Part shown: positions 27,012-35,114 of the stretch, piece after piece
How positions within the stretch are numbered: the stretch's first letter is position 1
How the letters are laid out: every line of letters begins with the position of its first letter
Assembly: GCF_002245895.1 (NCBI RefSeq)
Contig: NZ_NPJZ01000002.1
Coordinates: forward strand, 372,001-436,000
Reading direction: 5' to 3'
DNA length: 64,000 nt
DNA from: Rhodococcus sp. OK302
GTDB taxonomy: Bacteria > Actinomycetota > Actinomycetes > Mycobacteriales > Mycobacteriaceae
The notes under the pieces: model-generated
Databases searched by the model: none
Told to the model about the DNA's origin: nothing
The model's input: only the letters and a program-made list of their open reading frames with translations
Position numbers and translations under genes: made by a program

Positions 27012-27973
27012 ACTAGGCTCCTCGTTTTTACCGGACCGGGGGCAGGACACAGTAGCGCCTTGATCACGTCCTGACGTCCGTCCATGAGTTCGGTGAAAAT
27101 TGTGGCACCCAATTCGAGAGGGAAGCGCGTGGTCCAATCGAGCGGAGTGTGTTCCGCCAGACTCAGAGCACGTTCGAAGTCGCTTCGTGTGTAGCAATAC
27201 GAACCCAGTACGCGCTTTTCGTCGCGCACGATTTCCTGCCCGTCGAAACCTGTTGACGAGCTGAGTAATCCGATCCAGACGGCGGTGCCTCCCGGGCGTA
27301 GACGCTCGACCGACGTTCGGTGCGTGGATTCCGCTCCGACCGCGTCGATTATCAAATCGTATTCACCGGTCAGTTCCGTACTGGACCTGATCGCTCCTAA
27401 CTCGAGCGCGGTCTTCAGTCGGCTCTCTGACAGATCGCACACCGTCACGTCCATCGAGTATTCGAGAGCTACCAACAGTGACACCAAGCCGATAGTTCCG
27501 GCTCCGAGTACTGCGATACGACTGCCTGCAGCGGGATCAGCCAGTCGCAGTGCATGCACTGCATTTGCCAGCGGCTCGACCATTGCAGCTGTCTCGAATG
27601 TCATGGAGTCGGGTATTTCGTAGACAGATGCTTTCGGCACCACAACAGTCTCGGCGAACGCGCCGGGGCGATGGATGCCGATGATGAGTCGACCGCGACA
27701 GAGATGCTCCTCGTTCGCAGAGCATCGATCGCACATACCGCAACTGAGCAACGGATTGACCGTCACGCGTCGACCGTCTTGATCGACGCCCGCGAGTTCG
27801 TGTCCCATGACGAGCGGGGGCTTCCGGAAATCGGTATGGCGAATGCCGTGTAGTTCGCTTCCACAGATTCCGGCTGCCCGAACGGTGATGGTCACGTCGC
27901 CCTCTGCGATCGTGGGAACTGCCACGTCCAGCATTTCGACGGTATTGGGGGCTGTGAATACCATGGCTCTCAT
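27008..27973 (-). CDS. Zinc-dependent MDR alcohol/polyol dehydrogenase
   Basis: A 321-aa medium-chain dehydrogenase. Catalytic zinc ligands are in GICGSELHG and GHELAG; structural zinc cysteines are CGMCDRCSANEEHLC (about 78-92); the NAD(P)-binding motif is IAVLGAGTIGLVSLL. It is shorter than the usual ~345 residues. Coupled on both sides: its ATG overlaps the stop of the 2-hydroxyacid dehydrogenase (27970-27973) and its stop overlaps the MBL gene start. It probably oxidises a hydroxyl of a sugar or deoxysugar acid. Confidence 0.9.
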   Translation of the reverse strand: MRAMVFTAPNTVEMLDVAVPTIAEGDVTITVRAAGICGSELHGIRHTDFRKPPLVMGHELAGVDQDGRRVTVNPLLSCGMCDRCSANEEHLCRGRLIIGIHRPGAFAETVVVPKASVYEIPDSMTFETAAMVEPLANAVHALRLADPAAGSRIAVLGAGTIGLVSLLVALEYSMDVTVCDLSESRLKTALELGAIRSSTELTGEYDLIIDAVGAESTHRTSVERLRPGGTAVWIGLLSSSTGFDGQEIVRDEKRVLGSYCYTRSDFERALSLAEHTPLDWTTRFPLELGATIFTELMDGRQDVIKALLCPAPGPVKTRSLV

Positions 27974-28898
27974 CGGACGGACTCCCGCGTGAGGAGTTGC
28001 CGTGCGATCTGTGCAGCTCTCAGTCGAAGTTGTGGTAACGAATCGGTCGATAGGTATGCGATATGGGGAGTGACTAGTACTCGCTCGTGTTCGGCGATCA
28101 CTGCTGCTGTCGATGTTGGGGGCTCAGACGAAAGGACATCGAGCGAAGCGAAACCCAATGCTCCCGAATTCAACGAACTCAGGAGTGCATCCTCGTCCAC
28201 GAGTGCGCCGCGAGCAGTATTGACGAGATGTCCGCGCGCGCCTAGTGCTTCCAGCACCGATTCATCGATAGTTCCTGCAGTTTGCTGGGTCGAGGGCATA
28301 TGAATGGAGAGATGGTTGACTGCGGCAGCGAGCTCCCTGACGGTGTCCCAACGAATTACCGAATCAGGCACTTCGGTGAGGTACGGATCCCAGATGTGAA
28401 TCGGGAAACCGAGGGCCCCGACCCGCTCGGCGAGAGATCGACCGATACGCCCGAAACCCGCGATGCCAACAGGGTCTTGGCCGGGGGGAGTGGTTGATCG
28501 ATGCCATCCGTGGTCCACCCTCGTTCAGCGAAGGAACGAGAGCTGGTTGTGAGCCTTCTGTTGTGGGCGTAGATCGCGGCGGCTGCGTGATCGGCTACTT
28601 CGGCCAGGCAGTAGTCGTCGACGTTGCTGACCGCAATCCCTAGTTCGGCTGCGGCATCGAGATCGATGTTGTCGAGACCAATTCCATACCGAACGACGAC
28701 TCGAAGGCGAGGCAGGGATGTGAGCACTCTTCGTGTGATCGGTGCCCATTGGACGAGGATGGCGTCGGCCTCGGCGGCTACGGCCAAGACTGAGTCCTCA
28801 GTGAGGGCCTGATGGCAAGAGACGCGGAACTCGTGCAATTCTGCAATCTCGTGAGAGCCGTCGCCAAGATTCGTATCGGTGATGACGATATTGAGCAT
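27970..28898 (-). pseudogene. D-2-hydroxyacid dehydrogenase, frameshifted at a homopolymer
   Basis: The N-terminal half from ATG 28898 (MLNIVITDTNLGDGSHEI...VVVRYGIGLDNIDLDAAAELGIAVSN...) runs to ERGWTTDGIDQPLPP. The match then continues in another frame with GQDPVGIAGFGRIGRSLAERVGALGFPIHIWDPY (NAD motif), HLSIHMPSTQQTAGTID, LVNTARGALVDEDAL and VLVTPHIAYLS. The shift lies at a run of six G on the + strand (28483-28488). All catalytic parts are present, so a single-base indel explains it: a true recent mutation, a phase-variable site or a sequencing error. Its neighbours are intact. Confidence 0.85.
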
Positions 28899-28945
28899 TT
28901 CAGTACCTGCTATCTGGTGGTGTGTTTGTACCGTGTGGAATTCGA

Positions 28946-29776
28946 TCAGGCGGAGCCGGCGAATGTCGCAGTCTCGCCGAGCCCCTCCGGGCCCATCGAT
29001 AGGTAGCCGCCGTCCACAGGGATCTCGGCGCCCGTGATGAAGCTGCTTTCGGAGGACAACAAGAAGGCAATTGTTGTGGCTACCTCGCGTGCTTCGCCAA
29101 GCCGGCCGAGCAGGTGATATTTGCCCCAAATCGGTTCCCACTTCTTACGATCGCCGTCAGCGGCTTTCGCGACCTCGTTGGTCCAGATCCATCCGGGGCT
29201 GACAACGTTGACTCGGATTCCGTGTTCTGCCAGGTCCATGGCCATGCACCGGCTGAGGCTCAGAATGGCGCCCTTGGTTGCGTTGTAGGTCCAGCGGGAA
29301 GGCTGAGCGATATGCGCGGAAATGCTCGAGACATTGACGATCGATGCTGCATCGGACGAAAGCATGAGGGGGTGCGAGGCTTGCACGATATTGCTGTAAC
29401 CGCGAATGTTCACGCCGAGGACCTTGTCCCAGTCTGCTGTCGTGGCGTCGAGCCCCTTCGCAATGAAGCTTGCCGCTGCGTTGACCACGAAATCGACATG
29501 TGAGTGTTGGGATCGGATGGTGTCGAAAGCGATTCCGACGTCAGCTGCGTCGGCTACATCGACAACCAGGGGAGAAGACATGCCGCCGTCGTCGTTGATG
29601 AGTTCCGAAACGGCATGGACGGATGCGCGATCGATGTCGAGTGCGACGACCCGCGCTCCTCTGGATGCGAGTAGTCGTGCCGTTGCAGCTCCGATGCCGG
29701 ACCCTGCTCCCGTGACAACTGCGACGCGATCTTGCATCGACAAATGGCTGGGCTCAGGATGATTCGTATTCGTCAC
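28946..29776 (-). CDS. Short-chain dehydrogenase/reductase
   Basis: A 276-aa classical SDR: TGAGSGIG cofactor motif, NAAAS (NNAG position), catalytic Ser in VNVSSIS, YNATK (Tyr-x3-Lys), then SPGWIWTNEVAKAADGDRKKWEP and the C-terminal GAEIPVDGGY. I start at GTG 29776, whose first bases overlap the stop of the upstream binding-protein gene (GTGA coupling); GTG 29788 is an alternative. In context it may act as a rhamnose/fucose 1-dehydrogenase or a 2-keto-3-deoxy-sugar-acid dehydrogenase; sequence alone does not decide. Confidence 0.9.
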   Translation of the reverse strand: MTNTNHPEPSHLSMQDRVAVVTGAGSGIGAATARLLASRGARVVALDIDRASVHAVSELINDDGGMSSPLVVDVADAADVGIAFDTIRSQHSHVDFVVNAAASFIAKGLDATTADWDKVLGVNIRGYSNIVQASHPLMLSSDAASIVNVSSISAHIAQPSRWTYNATKGAILSLSRCMAMDLAEHGIRVNVVSPGWIWTNEVAKAADGDRKKWEPIWGKYHLLGRLGEAREVATTIAFLLSSESSFITGAEIPVDGGYLSMGPEGLGETATFAGSA

Positions 29777-31371
29777 CGGTCGAGCCACATCTCACGGACG
29801 TCGACGATTCGTCCGCGTAGTCGGGCTGGCTCGTCCAGAGTGATACTCCGAACGTCCTTGCCTGCAATGAATCCAACAGGTTGACCGGTCTTCCAAACCC
29901 ATGGGAGTTGCGCAGCGAGAATCTCGTCCGCTTTGCCCCATAGTTCTTTCTGCTTGTCAAGATCGCCGGTTCGGCGGGCTTCGTCGACAAATGCGTCGAA
30001 ATCGACATTGGCGAAGGCCATGTGGTTGAGATCGCCTGTGGAATGGAAGAATCTGTACGGCAATGTATCCGGAGTCAGGAATGCTGCCATGTTCCAGCAT
30101 GTGGCTTGATATTTTCCGCCGAAGAAATTTGCGAGGGCTGCCGCAGTCTCCTGAATCTCGATCTTGACGTTCATCCCTGCGGCGGCGAGCTGACGTTCTA
30201 TCACCTGAGTGTCGTCAACCGACGCTCGGCAAATGTACGTGAATTCCACCTTCTTGCCGGTGTCTGATTCGTATTCCTTCACAAGAGCTTTCGCTCCGTC
30301 GAGATCATACTGTGGCGATGAGGCGCCTTGGTACCACGGGTCGTCAGTCGGGAACAGGCTAACAGCGTCGCTGGTCATGCCTTCTTTGACCAGATTGACG
30401 ATCTCGGTCCGGTTGACGGCCTTGGAGACTGCCTGCCGAACGCGTATGTCGTCGAATGGGGCGGTCGCAGTGTTCAGAGCGATGCTCGTTTGGTCATTTC
30501 CTTCGCCGAGAATGAGTTGGACTGACGAATTCGTTTGTGCTGCTTTGAGAACGGCCCCATTGGTGCTTGCGATGACATCGATATCGCCAGCCTGCACTGC
30601 TTGGAACGCAGTCTGAGGGTCTTCGATAGTGCGTATTTCCACACCGTCGAGATGGACTTTGTCGGCGCCTTTCCAATAGTTGGGGTTTCGCTCGAGGATT
30701 ACGGGTTGACCTGGAGCCCACTTTGCAAGTTTGAACGGGCCGACTCCCGAAGCGTGCGACGTGTAGTCCTTGCCGTACGTCGTGATTGCCGTCGGAGATG
30801 CGATAAAGCTTGCGGTGCTTGATTCGTCGTTAGCTAGCATGTAGGGAAAGCCGGCCTGCGGATATGCAAGGTTGAACACTACGGTGGATTCGTCTGGGAC
30901 ATCAACGGAATCGACTGCTGAAAGTAGCGCTGCAGCGCTCGATGTTCGGGTGGGATCGATGTGACGATCGATGTTGAACTTCACAGCGGACGCATTGAAC
31001 GGGGTGCCGTCGCTGAAGGTGACACCTGTGGGCAGCGTCATCGTCCATTTTGTAAGGTCGACATTTGGCTCCAGCGCCGTGGCCAGATTCGGGCGAGGGG
31101 CATCCCCGTTCTTGTCGATGATCATGAGGTGGTCGTAGATGGCGGTGCCGACTGTGACTGTGGCAGTGGCGGTTCCGATTGTCGGATCGAGTGAGACGAG
31201 GTCCGTTCCGGAAGCGACTTTGAGAATGCCGCCCGTTACCGGTTCGGACGAGCCTGAACCCGTTGTGGATCCGGCTGCGGTACAGCCCGCGGTCAAGGCG
31301 ATCACACTTGTCGCGATGATGAGGGTGTTACGCGTTCTGTTTCTGCTGATCCATTTGCTGTTGAGCTTCAA
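29773..31371 (-). CDS. ABC importer solute-binding lipoprotein (SBP family 5)
   Basis: A 532-aa extracellular binding protein of the peptide/nickel/oligosaccharide type. Lipoprotein signal with lipobox LTAGC (Cys30), then VTGGILKVASGTDLVSLDPTIGTAT, LATALEPNVDLTKWTMTLPTGVTFSDGTPFNASAVKFNIDR and the typical family signature. Next to a GH78 rhamnosidase it may bind rhamnosyl oligosaccharides or glycosides rather than peptides. It comes fifth in the ABC set, after both ATPases. Confidence 0.92.
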   Translation of the reverse strand: MKLNSKWISRNRTRNTLIIATSVIALTAGCTAAGSTTGSGSSEPVTGGILKVASGTDLVSLDPTIGTATATVTVGTAIYDHLMIIDKNGDAPRPNLATALEPNVDLTKWTMTLPTGVTFSDGTPFNASAVKFNIDRHIDPTRTSSAAALLSAVDSVDVPDESTVVFNLAYPQAGFPYMLANDESSTASFIASPTAITTYGKDYTSHASGVGPFKLAKWAPGQPVILERNPNYWKGADKVHLDGVEIRTIEDPQTAFQAVQAGDIDVIASTNGAVLKAAQTNSSVQLILGEGNDQTSIALNTATAPFDDIRVRQAVSKAVNRTEIVNLVKEGMTSDAVSLFPTDDPWYQGASSPQYDLDGAKALVKEYESDTGKKVEFTYICRASVDDTQVIERQLAAAGMNVKIEIQETAAALANFFGGKYQATCWNMAAFLTPDTLPYRFFHSTGDLNHMAFANVDFDAFVDEARRTGDLDKQKELWGKADEILAAQLPWVWKTGQPVGFIAGKDVRSITLDEPARLRGRIVDVREMWLDR

Positions 31372-31441
31372 CGGATTCTCCTTGGGATTTCGAATGTGTG
31401 AGCGCGTCGAACGATGCGCTCGAGAGATGTACTGGGCTGGA

Positions 31442-32230
31442 TTAGCTCACAAAGAGGTTGTCCAGCAATGGAATTGAAGAATTGAGGAGCTTGGTGTATG
31501 GGTGCTGCGGGTTGTGGGCGACCTCGTGTGTAGCTCCGCGCTCGACCACCTCGCCCTGGTTCATCACTGCTGTTCGATCACACAGGGCGGCCACGACGGC
31601 TAAATCATGAGAGATAAACAGCATGGATAGTCCATGTTCGCTGCGCAGCTCTGCGAGAAGCTTCAGGATTTGGGCTTGAATGGAAACGTCGAGAGCCGAG
31701 ACGGGCTCGTCGCAAATCAGGACATCCGGACGCAGTATTGTGGCCCGTGCGATTGCCGCACGCTGGCACTGCCCTCCGGAGAGTTCACTGGGTCTACGAC
31801 GAGAAGCCTCCCGGTTGAGCCCAACCCGATCCAATTCTGCTTCAGCCATACGCAATCGGGTCGTGTTGTCGCCGCGTTTCCAAACGCGGAGCGGTTCTGC
31901 AACCGAATCCAGAATCGAACGCTTGGGATTGAAGGACCCGGCCGGATTCTGAAAGATAGCCTGGACGCTGGAACGGAACTCACGGTCCCTTCCGGTGCTC
32001 GCCTGACCGCGGAAATGGAGTGAGCCAGCGGACAGGGATTGGATTCCCAGCATCGCCCTCGCGGTCGTAGATTTCCCACATCCTGACTCTCCGACCAAAC
32101 CGACTATCTCAGCCGGACACAGATCCAGTGAAACATTCTTGACAGCTTCAAACACCTGGTGGGTTGGGGAGCGGTACCGAACGTAGGCGTCGCGTAGTTC
32201 CAGAACGGGTGTGTCGATGCTACGTGTCAT
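31442..32230 (-). CDS. ABC importer ATPase (DppF/OppF type)
   Basis: A 262-aa ATP-binding subunit: Walker A GESGCGKST, Q-loop IFQNPAGSFNP, signature LSGGQCQRAAIARA, Walker B VLICDEPVSALD and the H-loop ISHDLAVV. I start at ATG 32230 (MTRSIDTPVLEL) because it overlaps the stop of the preceding ATPase gene (ATGA). It pairs with the DppD-type subunit to power import. Confidence 0.93.
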   Translation of the reverse strand: MTRSIDTPVLELRDAYVRYRSPTHQVFEAVKNVSLDLCPAEIVGLVGESGCGKSTTARAMLGIQSLSAGSLHFRGQASTGRDREFRSSVQAIFQNPAGSFNPKRSILDSVAEPLRVWKRGDNTTRLRMAEAELDRVGLNREASRRRPSELSGGQCQRAAIARATILRPDVLICDEPVSALDVSIQAQILKLLAELRSEHGLSMLFISHDLAVVAALCDRTAVMNQGEVVERGATHEVAHNPQHPYTKLLNSSIPLLDNLFVS

Positions 32231-33255
32231 TGTGTGCCGACCAGCTTCCCGGGTGTCGATGCCGATACTGGCAGCGTCGGTTGCCAGCACGCATATCTGT
32301 GCTCGGGCGAGTTACAGGCGGGCACCAATTCCGGTGCAGATTCGTGACATACGTCGATTGCGGCCCTGCACCGAGGCGCGAAGCTGCATCCGGGGGGTGG
32401 TGCAAGCAAATTGGGAGGCAGGCCGCTGATCGGTTCCGGTAAGCCGCGGTGGTTGGCGTCGAAGCGGGGGATCGCGCGAATGAGTGCGCGGGTGTATTGC
32501 ATCGTAGGAGCTTCGAAAACGTCTGTGATGCTACCGGTTTCGACCATTTTTCCGGCGTACATCACAGTCACGCGATCGGTGTGGCGGCCTATTACTCCCA
32601 GGTCGTGGCTCACCATGATCAGGCCGATCGAGAACTCTGCGCAGAGCTCGTCGAAGAGTTCCAGAATCTTGGCTTGGACGGTTACGTCGAGCGCAGTTGT
32701 CGGCTCGTCTGCAAGTAGCAATTTTGGCGTGCAAGCCATTGCCATCGCGATCATCACACGCTGACATTGGCCTCCGGACAATTCGTGTGCGCGAGAACGG
32801 GATTTAGCTGCAGCATCAGGTATCCCAACCATATCCAACAACTCTGTTGCTTTGGCGCGTGCTTCGCGTCGGCTGACCCCGGGGGCTCGTCGGACGGCTT
32901 CAGTGACCTGGTCGCCTACCGGAATGATGGGATGCAGCGAACTCAATGGGTCCTGAAACACCATGGCGATTTCACGGCCCCATAACGACCGGCGCTCGCC
33001 AGCTCGGAGTCCGAGAATTTCTCGGCCGTTGAACATCACCTGACCGGAAATCTTCGCATCACGCGAACTTGTCAATCCCATGATGGTGCGCGACAGCACG
33101 CTCTTCCCGGAACCTGACTCGCCGACGATGCCCAGTCGTTCACGTCGTGCAAGGTCGAAACTGACACCGTTCACGGCAGTGGCGAGCCCGCGCGGAGTCG
33201 GAAACTGTACCTTCAAATTCTTGACACTCAGCAGGGGCAATTCACGGTCGCTCAT
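32227..33255 (-). CDS. ABC importer ATPase (DppD/OppD type)
   Basis: A 342-aa ATP-binding subunit: Walker A GESGSGKSV, Q-loop FQDPLSSLHP, signature LSGGQCQRVMIAMA, Walker B LLLADEPTTALD. The C-terminal extension PPGCSFAPRCRAAIDVCHESAPELVP...HRYACW has the four-cysteine oligopeptide/dipeptide transporter motif (oligo_HPY) that may carry an iron-sulfur cluster. Coupled by 4-base overlaps at both ends. Confidence 0.93.
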   Translation of the reverse strand: MSDRELPLLSVKNLKVQFPTPRGLATAVNGVSFDLARRERLGIVGESGSGKSVLSRTIMGLTSSRDAKISGQVMFNGREILGLRAGERRSLWGREIAMVFQDPLSSLHPIIPVGDQVTEAVRRAPGVSRREARAKATELLDMVGIPDAAAKSRSRAHELSGGQCQRVMIAMAMACTPKLLLADEPTTALDVTVQAKILELFDELCAEFSIGLIMVSHDLGVIGRHTDRVTVMYAGKMVETGSITDVFEAPTMQYTRALIRAIPRFDANHRGLPEPISGLPPNLLAPPPGCSFAPRCRAAIDVCHESAPELVPACNSPEHRYACWQPTLPVSASTPGKLVGTQ

Positions 33256-34130
33256 ATTTTTCCTTTCGCAGTGTCGCCCTCGGCCAGGAATCGATCGGAC
33301 AGAAGGTTGAGGCTGAGGATGGTCAACATCAAGAAGACCGAGGGAACGAGAATTACGAGAGAGTTTGATGTGACGTATGCCCGGCCCTCGGATATCATTG
33401 CGCCCCAGCTTGGTTGGGGCAGTGGGATACCCAGTCCCAAGAAGCTGAGACCGCCTTCGATGATGATTGCACGTCCGACATTGACCAGCGCGAAAGCGAC
33501 AATCGCTTCGGTGAGGTTCGGCATGATGTCGCGACGTACTATCGAGAGGGCAGGTGTACCTATTACTTGGCTCGCCTCGATGAATTCGCGCGGCATCAGA
33601 GCGAGTGTTTGGGCTCTTGCCAGTCGGACGAAAACTGGGATTGTTGGCAGGGTTATCGCGATCATCACGTTTGTGATCGATGCGCCCAGAAATGATGCAA
33701 GGACCAAAGCGAGTACCAGACCAGGAAAGCCGAGAATCACGTCGACGACAAACGAGATTGCTGAGTCAGTGGCACCTCGAAAGTAGCCGGCGAGAATGCC
33801 GATGGGCACGCCGATAACGACTGCTGTGAGGGTGGAGCCGATGCCGATGAGAAGCGAGACCTTGGCACCTTCCAGCGCGCGGGCAAGAAGGTCGCGTCCG
33901 AGGTTGTCCGTGCCCAGAAGGTGCTCGGTGGAGAGTCCGGCGAACCGTGCACTGCTGTCGAAGCCGAGCGGATCCAATCCTAACGCGAAGGGAACAACGG
34001 GAATCGAAATGGCCAAAAGGATCAGCCACCCGAACGCAATTGTTTCGGTGGGACTCCATGAGCGATGCTTGCGGTGTTTCTTCTGCGCTGGAGAGACTTT
34101 CACCGGTGCAGCGATATCGAGTGCACTCAT
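33252..34130 (-). CDS. ABC importer permease (DppC type)
   Basis: A 292-aa membrane subunit with about six membrane segments. FGWLILLAISIPVVPFALG begins the first; the GTDNLGRDLLARALEGAKVSLLIG stretch is typical of the DppC/OppC family, and the EAA loop is EASQVIGTPALSIVRRDIMPN. It overlaps the DppB gene by ATGA (34127-34130) and the DppD gene by 4 bases. Confidence 0.92.
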   Translation of the reverse strand: MSALDIAAPVKVSPAQKKHRKHRSWSPTETIAFGWLILLAISIPVVPFALGLDPLGFDSSARFAGLSTEHLLGTDNLGRDLLARALEGAKVSLLIGIGSTLTAVVIGVPIGILAGYFRGATDSAISFVVDVILGFPGLVLALVLASFLGASITNVMIAITLPTIPVFVRLARAQTLALMPREFIEASQVIGTPALSIVRRDIMPNLTEAIVAFALVNVGRAIIIEGGLSFLGLGIPLPQPSWGAMISEGRAYVTSNSLVILVPSVFLMLTILSLNLLSDRFLAEGDTAKGKI

Positions 34131-35110
34131 GCGTGTACATCTCCTTTGATCAGCTTCGCCGACCGCAACCGGGGATCGATGATTCCGTACAGGTAGTCGA
34201 CTGTGGTGTTGATGACGATGAAGGCTGTGGCAATGGCCAGGACGATGCCCTGCACGGTGACGAAGTCTCGAGTTTGGACGGCACGCACAAGTTCACTGCC
34301 GATTCCTGGTAGTCCAAAGAGGGTTTCGATGACTACCGTCGAACCGATCATCGTTCCGACGGTGACGCCGACCGATGTGCTCAACCCCAGAAGGCTTGGG
34401 CGCAGTGCGTGTCCGAAGACCACTCTGTGGGGTGCGATGCCCTTTGCCCGTGCAACGGCGATGAATTCACGGTCGAAGGTCGATGCGAGATCTGCGCGTA
34501 AGACTCGTTGATAGAGAGCGAAGGGGGCTGCGGCAAGTGCGATCGACGGAAGTAGTACTGAAGACAGGTGAGGAATCAGTCCGTCGGAGACCGGTACGAA
34601 ACCGTTGGAAGGGAACCAGCCCAACACGATCGCGAAAACCCAGACGAGTAGGACGCCGATGACGAAGTTCGGTGTGGACAGCACGGTGAATACCCATAGG
34701 CTGATGGCTTTGTCGGCGCCGGACCTTCTACGCACGGCAGCGGCGATTGCAGCAGGCACTGCGAAGGCGAGAGCTATCGCCTGGCTGAGCACGATGAGTT
34801 CGATCGTGACGGGTGTCCGCTCGAGCACGATCGCCCCCACTTCCTGTTGTGTGTGGAAGGACTGGCCGAGATCTCCGGTGAGCACACCTCCTATCCACGC
34901 CAAGTAGCGTTCTACTACAGGCTCGTTCAATCCCATCTGTTGTCGGAGCGAGGCAAGCCCCTCGGGTGTGGCGGTGACACCGAGGATTGCTTGGGCAGGA
35001 TCGCCCGGAAGTAGGTTCATGCTGAAGAAACAGAGCAGTGACACCACCCAGAGAATCGCCAGTACGCGTAGCACTCGAAGCGTGGGCCTCGACCATGATC
35101 GAGTAGACAT
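34127..35110 (-). CDS. ABC importer permease (DppB type)
   Basis: A 327-aa membrane subunit with six predicted segments. The family hallmarks are FFSMNLLPGDPAQAILG at the first periplasmic loop and the EAA loop REFIAVARAKGIAPHRVVFGHALRPSLL. ATG 35110 has AAAGGA upstream and starts 4 bases after the GH78 stop codon, so the importer is transcribed with the rhamnosidase. Confidence 0.92.
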   Translation of the reverse strand: MSTRSWSRPTLRVLRVLAILWVVSLLCFFSMNLLPGDPAQAILGVTATPEGLASLRQQMGLNEPVVERYLAWIGGVLTGDLGQSFHTQQEVGAIVLERTPVTIELIVLSQAIALAFAVPAAIAAAVRRRSGADKAISLWVFTVLSTPNFVIGVLLVWVFAIVLGWFPSNGFVPVSDGLIPHLSSVLLPSIALAAAPFALYQRVLRADLASTFDREFIAVARAKGIAPHRVVFGHALRPSLLGLSTSVGVTVGTMIGSTVVIETLFGLPGIGSELVRAVQTRDFVTVQGIVLAIATAFIVINTTVDYLYGIIDPRLRSAKLIKGDVHA

Positions 35111-35114
35111 CGTT

